A stretch of 64,000 nucleotides of DNA from Chalciporus piperatus (lineage: Eukaryota; Basidiomycota; Agaricomycetes; Boletales; Boletaceae): contig JBBPTG010000089.1 in assembly GCA_038093975.1 (NCBI GenBank), positions 47,115 to 111,114 of the forward strand, in the 5' to 3' direction. Both the position numbers and the translations under genes were made by a program. Positions 45,164-55,874 of this stretch are shown one piece after another (within the stretch, counting starts at the first letter, position 1; each line of letters starts with the position of its first letter). The notes under the pieces were generated by a model. That model saw only the letters and a program-made list of their open reading frames with translations. It had not been told where the DNA came from and did not search any database.

Positions 45164-45225
45164 TCGCCAAAAATCTTGCTACAAAGCAAGGAACATGACA
45201 AGGGAATGCAGCCACCGAACAGCAC
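42409..45225 (-). CDS. LINE ORF2 fragment: reverse transcriptase and RNase H
   Basis: There is one uninterrupted frame of 938 codons. About 21 N-terminal codons come from the kinase leader read backwards; the LINE part begins GDPLSCLLFDLAIEPLA. NLYADDTTVYLSG is the palm active site. RNase H follows near the middle (MTVYTDGSCVRNG, TGEIAAIVKTLQ, VTDSRYAMDGL, KWVKGHTGNEGNERADRLA), and a C-terminal knuckle reads CTHCNEDIESLEHILTEC. The layout fits a Tad-like fungal LINE with RNase H. The endonuclease and most of the RT are missing, so it cannot move by itself. The absence of stops shows that the insertion is young. Confidence 0.9.
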   Translation of the reverse strand: MLFGGCIPLSCSLLCSKIFGDPLSCLLFDLAIEPLAASIRNSPNLAGFNIPGANTKVIVNLYADDTTVYLSGTDKYETLEIILQTWCIASGAKFNLEKTEIIPIGTKPYRERVVNTRRLHPNDEPLAQGIKIATSGNPTRILGAWIGNELDQAQPWSAVTDKIKNSLDKWAETRPTLDAKRLIVQMIVGGMTQFLTKAQGMPKTVSKTLQRTVQNFLWDGGRTPPGMSLAQLMKGKNSGGLNLLNIDARNEAIELTWLKSYLDLSTARPTWAFVTDAIINNVNKNGIRNLQDINTFLTTTRPSGRQPRAGKKIPRPVASLLQTARKHKLTFAPRKVSKALKRQLPAWYHIGVPPSQYHKGKDACLKNKHGAADIKDLVTISKRLTRHNSKHYPSPRCKCKYCRRDRQTGCINPHKCASIARDIVGNLTPLYDPYEHPLKDNLTLTHRRKEKNQSARVDKGDEIVFDPTLTARGTLDECFRILPDEISEPLEPAYRIQNPRPEQGQAIEPMTVYTDGSCVRNGKLDARCGAGIWIGENHPLNHAMKVPGPDQSNQTGEIAAIVKTLQIIEPTIPLTIVTDSRYAMDGLTKHLGNWEERGWIGISNKEWFQSAAYHLRRRAAPTHFKWVKGHTGNEGNERADRLADEGAKKDVDENIDLTVPKNFQTQGMKLKTLSQKAAYKSLSKQKRTPYTRTTLMNIDITRYGIKELTGNLETDASIWKNIRHPDMRRQIQSFLYKAINGSLRIGDFWSNIPNYENRAKCTHCNEDIESLEHILTECRTPEREIIWNLTRGLWPNADRDWRPPTIGQILGCGNITPQQREDQQPTAEEQGAARRKRIILSESAHLIWVIRCERVISGKQHTTESIKTRWTNKILTRLDIDRRTAKSKRDPKRTSKVSHTWTTAVQQPNPLPPDWVADLEVLVGINLPRPPLDIGDTR

Positions 45226-47983
45226 CGCAAGTCACTTGCCCAACGAGATACCGTCAGGTCTTCCCGGCGGGCAGACAATCACGTACGTTGTGTTCTGGAT
45301 TGCATGCGACATTTGGAGCTCGATGGGTCTTGTTGAACTCTTCCGCAGACGACAGTCGTTAGACATACCTTGCAAGTCGGGCACTCCGAGGTCAACGCGA
45401 GACTCGACTAAACGTGGCTCAGAGATTTTCGTTCCGACGAGGGCCAAAACGGTCCATTGTAGGGGATGGGGCAAAACAGGATTCGATCACTACCTCCCAT
45501 TTGAAGTGCCCGAGGCGGCCATCGACGCTGCAGTCGCCGCTCTCAAGGAAGCCAACCTTGTCGAGCCATTGGATGAGTGTCGTCTCCGGTTCACAAGTTA
45601 TCCTGTCAGCCCGTCCATGATCGAGAATGCGAACGAGAAGGAGCGTTATGAGTCCCTTGTCGCTATCGCCGATACGCTGCAAAAGCTTACGCTCACCAAC
45701 GGACGCGAGGCATCATGCCAATTCCTACAGAAGCCCGACAGGTTCAGCGAAGCCGAGACCTTCGGCGCAAATTTCAAGGTAGACGCACTGCTCAAGCTCA
45801 AGGAGTCAGCAATGCCATCCGGCGTGCAGTCGTCCACCATACCTGTCGCAGATCTCGCAGTTCCTTTGGAATATAAAACGGCTCGAGAGGATGTTCTACA
45901 GGTGCGCGCAGTATCCGCTCGCTTAGTGGTTCACTCCGCTTACGCACATCAGAACCGTAAACAATTGTTGGGCACAACCACCTTCTGCATGAATGATGAT
46001 CCCCGTCGCGTGCACATTTACGGCGTACATTTCTTTAACGCTCACCTGCTTCCTATCTCACGTCGACTTTTCAGATCACCATCGAGGACGACACGATGGC
46101 CGTCTGGTACTTCTCGCGGTCGCACTCGGCCAAGTCTCCGGATTTCAAGTTTACGGAGGTAGGCAAAATCACCGTTTGAGCTGTTTGCAATTAGATGCTG
46201 ATCGGCGGTTTAGGATTGCCGGACGTACATCCGGGTCATGCTCTCGCTGATGTTCGCCACCGAGCAGGAACTTGGCTACGATCCGACGATCCAACGTCGT
46301 CTAGATCCCGTGACGCAGAAGCTTTGTTTCGTCTACGAGGTCGACCGTCATTACTACAAGACGCAGAAGGCAATCTTTGACGATCGGAGTCTTTGTACAA
46401 CAGGACGTGCGACTCGAGTGTGGGAGGTTATTGAAGTTAAATCGTTCACCGAGCTCTGGCCACTAGAGGATTCGCACCCCGTTGTCCTGAAGGACGTCTG
46501 GCTGGATGCCGAGTCGAAGACCGAGAGCAACATTCAGCAAGAAATATTTGATGATCTCAACAAGATTGCCAAAGCTTTGGGAGAAGGCGTGGAACCGGAG
46601 GGCTTCACGGACATGGATGACGAGTCCAAGCAGATGCTTCGGGAGTGCTTAGAGGCGCGAAATTGGCATCGGTACTTCCTCACGCTGGTCTGTGAAGCAC
46701 AAGGGATGGTGTCGAAGGAGGTCGCCGGGGAAGCTCAGCCCGATTCCACACTTTTTGACGCACCTGCTGGCACAGTCAGACCCTCGTCGTTTACGCATGC
46801 TGATCCCTCTCGGGTGGTGCACAAGGACAAACCATTCAATCCTGAATATCGGCGGAAGCGGCACTCGCGGGTCGTCTTCAAGGAGGTGTGCGTGGCTTTG
46901 CACGATGTGACAAAACTGGGCGATGTAGTGACCGCGATGCTATCGTGCGTGTTTGGTGAGATTTTCTGTCCGTTGTGCATCGCCCGAATGCTCATTGGTG
47001 GTACAGCTCTCCAATTGATGTTCCTGGCTGGCTGGGTCCATCGCGATATCAGCTCGGGAAACCTTTATTGGTTCAAGGACATCAACGGTGAGGTGCGAGG
47101 CATACTCGCTGATCTGGAGTATGCCAAGCGCTTCTCTCCGTCAAATGGGACAGGTGGCCAGGACCCCAAAACGGTGTGCATGACAGCATTTATATCTGGG
47201 AGTGTGGGGTCACTGATGGCAGGACAGGGAACGGCTTTCTTCATGGCAGTGGAGATCCAGACACAGGAGCTTCTGCATATACCTCCACGGGCCCCTCAGC
47301 AGTTCCTCGACATTTTGGGAGGGAAAAGCAATATTGCCAGACCCGCGCGTCCCTCCCATTTTGTTGTGCACAATTTTGAGCACGACATGGAGTCCATCTT
47401 CTGGCTCCTCCTTTGGACCCTTCTAGTGCGGTTTTCCTCCACAAACGGGGAGCCGCCCGAATTTGCCCCCCCCATCTCCGAGATCTTCCAGAACACGAGC
47501 GTGTGCAGCCCGACACGCCACGCGCTATTCACCCAAGATGGAGCTTTGCACCGCCTTCTTTTCAAGTTCCTCGCCCCTGAGCTTCAATCCCTCCAGAAGC
47601 CCCTCGCTGCCCTTGGTGGATTGCTGCGGAATGGCTATGTGACAAGAGGGTACAATTTCAGCGACCTTTCCTCGTATTCCTCGCTATATCAGGGCTTGCG
47701 GATGATGCTTGTTATTTGTCAACAATTGCCGCAGGCAGTGTTATTCCCTGATATACTGTCATGCGACGCCATCTATGCTGCTCAAGCCGCACAAGTCCAT
47801 CGCCCGCGTCAGGTTAGGAAGCGTATTCGCACTCCGTCCCCAGAACACGATCAACGGGAATATAGGCCACCAAAGATGTCACGGGGGGAGGAGGGCACGG
47901 ATGCGTCTTCGTCGCGGGTCCTTCGTAGAAGAAACCCGGATTCCTCGTACATTGAAGATGCCCATGGTTCCCATTCTGCATGA
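45206..47983 (+). CDS. FunK1-type fungal protein kinase, copy B
   Basis: Exons are 45206-45282, 45349-45901, 45953-46024, 46075-46158 and 46214 onward, all GT-AG and in frame. Two further likely introns are about 46957-47007 (51 nt) and 47174-47227 (54 nt); both are multiples of three without stops, so retention keeps the frame. Removing the second joins DPKT to GTAFFMAVEI, the family motif. The kinase core shows WVHRDISSGNLYW and GILADLEYAKRF. Relative to A and C it lacks about a dozen residues before RVVHKDKPFN and most of the Ser-rich tail. The LINE ends 43 bp upstream of the ATG, replacing the native promoter. Confidence 0.85.
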
Positions 47984-50900
47984 ATGAATATGTTGATTTA
48001 ACTAACAATGTGCAACCCTCCTACCTCCCGTGTACGACATATATGTCTCCGCTTTGCCTGGTACTTATTATCGTGGTGATCTAAGTACTGCTCCGCACAA
48101 CTCAAATAAAAATACACGTCAAATTAGGGAGCTAGGGTTAGGCAGCCTGGGGTTAGTCTGTATTCCTATCGTTTGGGCGGAACTTCTCAACTCAACCGCT
48201 CTGGAGAGTCGGTATGGCAGACACAGCTAGGGGGCTCTGACGATACGCGCCATTGTCCTTCAAGCTTTGTCGCCAAAAGTGAGTTCATGATGATAAACGT
48301 AGACCCAAGCAAGTCGACTCCAAAAGGCGCGACACACCATAAACCAAGTGTTGATGCGGATGTCGACAACTCTATATGTGATGGTTCCCAGAATCCAGCT
48401 CAAGTTGCAGCATGCTAGCCCCCCGCACGCATATTTATCCACTGCATTGACATATAGCATAGAGAACGAAGGCGTTCACCCCAACACCAGCTCAATAATC
48501 TGTCGCTACCTAGTACTTTGCTGGGGAGATGTTGTAGTAGGCAGCGATCATGCCACAGCACCGGAACGTCCATCTCCTCCTCTAATAACGATGGTGAGCA
48601 GTCAAGTCCGCCATTCGCTCTCCGATATACTTACCGATAGTGATGCATTTCGAGTTCACAAGATCTTGAATCGTAGTCTCCACCAACTCCGACAGATGAT
48701 CAGATAGCTTGGTGATGACGTTGTGCAAATTATAGTAGTTGGGGTTCTGCGTCATCCGGCGGTAGAAGTACGTCCACGTCAAGATATCCTAGAGTAAAAA
48801 ACACAATGAGCAACGACAGGTTGAAGAGGACAATTGCACCATGGCATCCTGCTTGTTCTCGATCGCCTTCAGCGATCTCAGCGAGGAAATAGTCGTGAAG
48901 CATGTGGGTCGGTAGATGGGATTCGATGGGCAATCCCTCCGCCAAGAACTTCTTGTAGAAGTCTTTGCGAGTTTGTTGACACATCAATACACACCGACTG
49001 CGGTCGTCTTCTCTGGGCCGAGAGGCTCTGCCCATCATTTGTAGGACGTCCATGACAGGGTAGTCCACATATCGGTCCTCCTTGCCCTCAAAGAACTGGA
49101 CACCCATGATAATGACCATGTAACATGCCACGGGAATGCTCCATGCCGTATCCTGTTCGCGGCGACATTAGGCCCGCATGGCGCATGATTAGCCAAGAGG
49201 GGAGCTCAACTTTGAAGCCATCAACACCTGGATCGCACCAGACTCGAACAACCGCTCCACGATTGCCTTGTCCTGCTTATCCAGTGCCTCGTGATAGTAC
49301 CCGATCCCATGCTTCAAACACTCAGCCAGTCCCTTGTCGCTGATATGATCCAAATGCGGCTGCAAATCCGCCTCTTCGATGTTGAAGAACCGGTCTGGAT
49401 CGTTGTCGGCGGCATAGTGTAACAAGAGGTCGTCCACCGTCATACGGCATTGACGTCGTGAGGAGACAAAGACGAGAACGGGTTTCCTGCGGGATCTTCC
49501 TGGGGATCGTGTGGGATTGCATCTGAAACAAAAGTTAGCAGGTTGTTGTTGAATCGTGTTTCGGAGCACTATGTACTAGTGGTGTGAAAGTTCAAGTTAC
49601 CAGGTACTTTCAGTGATCTTGCGAATGCACATTTTCTCTCACAATAGGCTATAGATTGATCATGGGTCCTATCGAACACCGAGTGTCCAAACCAGGTGAT
49701 TGGCCTGAACGCGTTGCACCGCTCGCTCGAGCCTTGTCCCATTCTTTCCCGGCTTGGGTAGCCGCCGGACCCTAGTACCCCGCGGTCTCAGCCCTCGGCG
49801 CGCAACGCTCGTTGTTGATACTACAACAGCAAGTAGAATGCCACCCTTCTGCTATACCGCCGGAGCACATTGAATTCGCCGACCCGGACTTACAACAGCA
49901 GCTGACTGTCATGCATGTCATGTTTGATTCCATCCTTTCGATCAGCACACTCGTGCGCGACATTGCTTCCTCACCCTATCGGGTTCATTGTACGCGCGTC
50001 CTGTGACTTTCATTCGCTACAGGTGTCTGGCGATCCGTTTCACATGATCTCTCCATCCGGTTGCGTGATTTGCCTCCTTGTTAAGTATTGGGACTGACTC
50101 TGTTTCAGTCGCGAAGTTGGGTTCGTCAAACCCCGTCAACCTGGCGACCATCCATTGTCAGAAAGCGAGTTTGATGGAAACGCTACGTTAGTCTTGTCGC
50201 ATGTAGTCATGCCAGTTGCGGCGTCTCCTAGCGATGATTCTGACATGGGGACCGCACGGAATTGAAGACGATTCTGACAAGGCCACATCGGACGAAATTA
50301 AAGACGAACCTTCGTCCGATTCCTCGCCACAGGCATCACCGATCGAGGTGCCTTTTGATGCACTGGGGTGGTGAGATGACAAAGTGAGCACAGACACGTT
50401 GATATCACTTTGTGGATCCGATTTCCTGCTTTGTACTATGCAGGGGATGTATAGTACGGAACGCAACTGCTGGTCGTATGACATCACGGATCCGATGTCC
50501 GTATGGCAATTTGCTGTTGTTCTCGTCCGTTTGGCGAGGCGTCGTGAGACATTGATAGCGAAATTCCAACAAAAGAAAGTGGGATTTCTGAAGGCTCTCA
50601 AGCAGCGAGGTGGCCCAGAGTATGAGTCATTGAAGTGGTCAAAAGAAGTCCAGCGTTCGGAAACCTTGATTACCAGTGCAGAGATCCAAGCGTAGTTCTA
50701 TACCAAGTGTATGTGGAATCTTGTATTGATACCATATTGTGTAGAAAGAGAATGAGTTCACCATGATACGGCCACATATGCAGTTGAATTGAGGGTGCAT
50801 ACTCAAGGCACGGGAATAGGCTTCGAAGTGGCAGATGCATGCAACGCCGTGGCCGTGTCGTTCAAGCGGCGTGTAGGACACGATCCCCGAAAGCGGAGTG

Positions 50901-51209
50901 AGTCTGCCCGCCAACTTAGCATTCGGAACCAACCGTCGTCCACGTTGACGCTTGAAGTAGCTTGTAAGATTAAAATTTTATCCATGATCCACGGTATCCT
51001 ATTAGTGAGTGTCCTACTGACTCGGACTCACTGGCAGTGGGTTAATTATGAATGACAGTATGGTAATGGGCACGGTAGACTCGGAGTGGTCATCTCTTCG
51101 CTTGCACTGTGTCAGGCGTGGACGACAATGACATCACAATAAACCACAATAAAACTTGGGTTGGTTCTCGCCAAAAATCTTGCTACAAAGCAAGGAATAC
51201 GACAAGGTA
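47984..51209. other. 3' flank of kinase B, BRR2 pseudogene and unresolved sequence
   Basis: 48000-48500 is the shared flank, and 48500-49560 the BRR2 remnant. 49600-50900 has short open frames, for example a plus-strand one at 50384-50695 (VWQFAVVLVRLARRRETL), without recognisable domains. 50930-51180 is the shared kinase leader. Confidence 0.5.
48500..49560 (-). pseudogene. BRR2: BRR2 (pre-mRNA splicing helicase) pseudogene fragment
   Basis: On the minus strand: KPVLVFVSSRRQCRMTVDDL, NIEEADLQPHLDHISDKGL, HEALDKQDKAIVERLFESG, then IPVACYMVIIMGVQFFEG, VDYPVMDVLQMMGRASRP and LCMCQQTRKDFYKKF-type sequence, then [15 protein letters not shown] and [14 protein letters not shown]. This is the central part of BRR2 after its first RecA pair. 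The frame slips by one base after FLAEIA (near 48885), and the splice site after QVLMASK is lost. Ends on both sides are missing. It is the longest of the three remnants and probably nearest the ancestral form. Confidence 0.85.
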
Positions 51210-54109
51210 ATGCAGCCACCGAACAGCACTGCAACTCCCAGCGAGATACCGTCAGGTCTTTCCAGCGAGCAGACAGCGTACGTTGTGTTCGGGATTACAT
51301 GCAACATTTGGAGCTCGATGGGTCTTGTTGAACTCTTCCGCAGACGACAGTCGTTAGACATACCTTGCAAGTCGGGCACTTCGAGGTCAACGCGAGACTT
51401 GACCAGTAAACGTGGCTCAGAGATTCTCGTTTGGACGAGGGCCGAAATGGTCCATTGTAGGGGATGGGGCAAAACAGGATTCGATCACTACCTCCCATTC
51501 GAAGTGCCCGAGGCGGACATCGACGCTGCAGTCGCCGCTCTCAACGAAGCCAACCTTGTCGAGCCATTGGATGAGTATCGTCTCCGGTTCACAAGTTATC
51601 CTGTCAGCCCGTTCAAGATCGAGAATGCGAACGAGAAAGAGCGTTATGAGTCCCTTGTCGCTATCGCCGATACGCTGCAAAAGCTCACACTCACCAACGG
51701 ACGCAAGGCATCATGCCAATTCCTACAGAAGCCCGACAGTTACAGCGAAGCCGAGACCTCCGGCGCAAATTTCAAGACAGACGCACTGCTCAAGCTCAAG
51801 CAGTCAGCAATGCCACCATCCGCAGTGCAGTCATCCATACCTGTCGCAGATCTCGCAGTTCCTTTGGAATATAAAACGGCTCGAGAGGATGCTCTACAGG
51901 TGCGCGCAGTATCCTGTCTCTTAGTGGGTTCACTCCGCTTACGCGCATCAGAACCGTAAACAATTGTTGGGCACCACCAACTTCTGCATGAATGATGATC
52001 CCCGTCGCATGCACATTTACGGCGTACATTTCTTTACCACTCGCTTGCTTCCTGTCTCACGTCGACTTATCAGATCACCATTGAGGACGACACGATGGCC
52101 GTCTGGTACTTCTCGCGGTCGCACTCGGCCAAGTCTCCGGATTTCAAGTTTACGGAGGTAGGCAAAATCACCGTTTGACCTGTTTTGCAATTAGATGCTG
52201 ATCGGCGGTTTAGGATTGCCGGACGTACATCCGGGTCATGCTCTCGCTGATGTTCGCCACCGAGGAGGAACTTGGCTACGATCCGACGATCCAACGTCGT
52301 CTAGATCCCGTGACGCAGAAGCTTTGTTTCGTCTACGAGGTCGACGGTAATTACTACAAAACGCAGAAGGCAATCTTTGACGATCGGAGTCTCTGTACAA
52401 CAGGACGTGCGACTCGAGTGTGGGAGGTTATTGAAGTTAAATCGTTCACCGAGCTCCGGCCACTAGAAGATTCGCACCCCGTTGTCTTGAAGGACGTCTG
52501 GCTGGATGCCGAGTCGAAGACCGAGAACGACATTCAGCAAGAGATATTTTCTGAGCTCGAGGGGATTGCCAAAGCTTTGGAAGAAGGCGTGGAACCGGCG
52601 GGCTTCACGGGCATGGATGACAACTCGCAGAAGATGCTTCGGGAGTGCTTAGTGGCGCGAAATTGGCGTCGGTACTTCCTCACGCTGGTCCGTGACTGGC
52701 GAGGGACGGTGTCGAAGGAGGTCGCCGCCGAAGCTCAGCCCGATTCTACACTTTTTGACGCACCTGCTGCCACAGTCAGACCCTCGTTGTCTATGCATGC
52801 TGATCGCTCTCGAAGTGCCCTGGCTGGGCCCAAGATGCCTGACGTTTCTCGGGTGGCGCACAAGGACAAACCATCCAATCGTGAATATCGGCCGAAGCAG
52901 CACTCGCGGGTCGTCTTCGATGAGCTGTGCGTGGCTTTGCACGATGTGACAAAACTGGGCGATGTAGTGACCGCGATGCTATCGTGCGTGTTTGGTGAGC
53001 TACTCTGTTCGCATTGTGGAACCGCCCGAGTGCTCATTGGTGGTACAGCTCTCCAATTGATGTTCCTGGCTGGCTGGGTCCATCGCGATATCAGCTCGGG
53101 GAACCTTTATTGGTTCAAGGACATCAACGGTCAGGTGCGAGGCATACTCGCCGATCTGGAATATGCCAAGCGCTTCGATCCGTCAAATCCGCAAGGTAGC
53201 CGGGACCCCAAAACGGTGTGCATGACAGCATTTATATCTGGGAGTGTGGGGTCACTGATGGCAGGACAGGGCACGGCTTTCTTCATGGCAGTGGAGATCC
53301 AGAAACAGGTCCATGTGTATAGGCCTCCAGATCAATCTAAGTCGCGTTTGATGGGCATGATGACAGGCAATATTGACATACCCGCGCCTCCCTCCCATTT
53401 TGTTGTGCACAATTTTGAGCACGACATGGAGTCCATCTTCTGGCTCCTCCTTTGGACCCTTCTAGTGCGTTTTTCCTCCGCAAACGGGCAGCCGCCCGAA
53501 TTTGCTCCCACCATCTCCGAGATCTTCCAGAACACGAGCGTGTGCAGCCCGACACGCGAGGCGCTATTCTCCCGAGCTGGAGAATTGGACCACTTTCTTG
53601 GCAAGTTCCTCGCCTCCGAGCTTCTATCCCTCCGGGAAAAACTCGTTTTCCTTTGTGAACTTCTGAGGAGTGGCTATGTGGAAAGAGCGTACAATTTCGT
53701 TGACCTCTCCTCGTATTCCTGGCTATATGAGGGCTTGCGGCTCGTGCTTGTTGCTTGTCAACAATTGCCGCAGGCAGAGCCATTCCCGGATCTACTATCA
53801 TGCGACGACCTCTACGCTACTCAGGCCGGAATAGTCCATCGCCCGCGTCAGGTTAGGAAGCGTATTCGCATTCCTTCCCCAGAACGCGATCAACGGGAAT
53901 ATAGGCCGTCAAAGCTGTCACGGGGGGAGGGGGGCACGGGTGCATCTTCATCGGATGAATCTCCATCGGATGCGTCTTCATCGGATGCGTCTTCACTGAC
54001 CACGGCACTGGCGCAGGGGAGCACGGATGCGCCTTCATCGCGGGTCCTTCGTGGAAAAAAGCCGAATGCCTCGTACGATGAAGATGCCCATGATGCCCGT
54101 TCTGTATGA
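51210..54109 (+). CDS. FunK1-type fungal protein kinase, copy C
   Basis: It starts MQPPNSTATPSEIPSGL at 51210 with the native leader intact. The exon pattern is the same as in copy B. The core shows WVHRDISSGNLYW and GILADLEYAKRFDPSNPQGS. The middle insert (SALAGPKMPDVSRVAHKD) matches copy A rather than B. The tail has a long Ser/Asp/Ala repeat and ends SRVLRGKKPNASYDEDAHDA, again like copy A. The substrate-side region near 53310-53390 (RPPDQSKSRLMGMMTG) differs from both other copies. It appears intact. Confidence 0.85.
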
Positions 54110-54859
54110 ATGAATATGTTGATTTAGCTAACAATGTGTAGCCCTCCTAGCTCCCGTGTACGAAATATATGTCTCTGCTTTGCCTGGTTCTTATTATCGT
54201 GGTGATCTAAGTACTGCTCCGCGCAACTCAAATAAAAATACAAATCAAATTAGGGAGCTAGGGTTATTAGTCTGTATTCCTATCGTTTGGGGAACTTCTC
54301 AACTCAACCGCTCTGGATTCGGTATGGCAGAAACAGCCAGGATGATAAACGTAGACTCACGCAAGTCGACTCCAAAAGGCGCGACACACCATAAACCAAG
54401 TGTCGATGCGGATGTCGACAACTCTATAATGATGTGATGGTTCCCAGAATCCAGCTCAAGTTGCAGCATGCTAGCCCCCCGCACGCATGTTTATCCTGCA
54501 TTGACATATAGCGTAGAGAACGAAGGCGTTCACCCCAACACCAGCTATCGGTAAGTGTATCGGAGAGCGAATAACGGACTTGACTGCTCACCATCGTTAA
54601 TAGTTAATAGAGGAGGAAATGGACGTTTCGGCGCTGAACCTTCGCACGATCACTACAACATCTCCCCAGAAAAGTACTAGCTAGCGACAGATTGATTGAG
54701 CGATGCATTTCGAGTTCACAAGATCTTGAATCGTAGTCTCCACCAACTCCGATAGATGATCAGATAGCGCTTGGTGACTGACGTTGTACAGATTATAGTA
54801 GTTGGGGTTCTGCGTCATCCTAGTCGCCCCTTAGTGCTTAGGAAGACAGTCGGTCCACT
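54110..54859. other. 3' flank of kinase C with BRR2 remnant
   Basis: Like the flank of copy A, including the inverted 150 bp piece (EEMDVSALNL on plus at about 54612-54640; antisense remnant at 54690-54830). A short internal deletion is present near 54340. Confidence 0.6.
54560..54830 (-). pseudogene. BRR2: BRR2 remnant behind kinase C
   Basis: Same content and same local inversion as behind kinase A: CTTGAATCGTAGTCTCCACC and the TCTGCGTCATCC end are shared. Not functional. Confidence 0.7.
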
Positions 54860-55440
54860 GTCGTAGTTTGGTTCATTCTCCTACCTCACCTGTGGATTTC
54901 CCTCAGTTATATGATATTGTATGGTGTGACATTGGCCACTGGCCGGGAATATGACGAGCCCAGAGTAAGTCCACAAAGGCGAGCTCGTCCTAGTTCCTTG
55001 CCCCAGCATTCAGGCGAAACATGGTGAATAAACGAGATTTTTTCGGTACCTGCCAGACAGTGGCCAACAGTAATGTGTTGATCCACTTCGTCACCCGTTC
55101 TCCAGACTACTTCCAACTGGCATGAATTGATCCTTGTCCATGCATCGATGGAGGGGTGTAAATGAAACATCCATGCTAGGTGAGGATGCATGAAGGGTCC
55201 CTGTGAACGTGATGTTCTGACCTTCGTTGACTTGGATGACCTACGACCAAGTTGTTCAAAACCTCCTTCTCAAAAGGAAGGAAGGAAGGGCTCCCTCAGG
55301 TAACGTTCCCATTTTCCCAATCTGGCTGATAATGAAGGAGGCGAGAGTGCGCGGTCGTTAGTTGACTTCCCCGTTGTCCCAATACCAATCAGACCGAATC
55401 TACTTGGAATCTACCTGAGTGAAATTGTCGGAATTGCAGA
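54860..55440 (+). repeat. About 600 bp repeat, right of the kinase array
   Basis: A direct copy of 36720-37330 in the same orientation, so the whole kinase array (37.3-54.8 kb) is bracketed by direct repeats. Confidence 0.8.
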
Positions 55441-55874
55441 CTGGACATCAATCTGTATCAATGAGGTTGAGAAACTTGTTACAATCACCGGTACCATTTC
55501 TGCGCAAAGTCGCTTCACACCATGAAGTTCGCCGTTCAATGGAGCATCAATTGCTCGAATGCTGACTCGGGTGACACTGGCAAGTCCAAATTCACTGACT
55601 CGTTGAGTCAAGCTCCGTGGTACTCACTGCTTTATCTCCTCAACCATCGCTCGAACCTTGAATGGCATTTTTCGGATGGCCATGGTCAAGTTTCTGATCG
55701 TTCGCTGTACTGGTCATTGACATGATTCTGATAGGCACTCTTAGGCGCTCGACGGAACTTCGGCGCGCCATGTATGCAACGTGGTCAACCACAGCATGTC
55801 GCGCTGCCTTCCATTCCCCTTCGACCCGTCCTCAGTGTGTGATCCCACCGAAATCGCTCTGAACATCGAGAAAC
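55441..55874. other. Upstream flank of NWD copy 2
   Basis: Mirrors 21850-22130. Nothing coding was recognised. Confidence 0.5.

Noticed and set aside
44981..45205. Kinase B frame extending upstream of 45206
   Set aside because: The extra codons are LINE sequence read backwards; ATG 45206 matches the starts of copies A and C.
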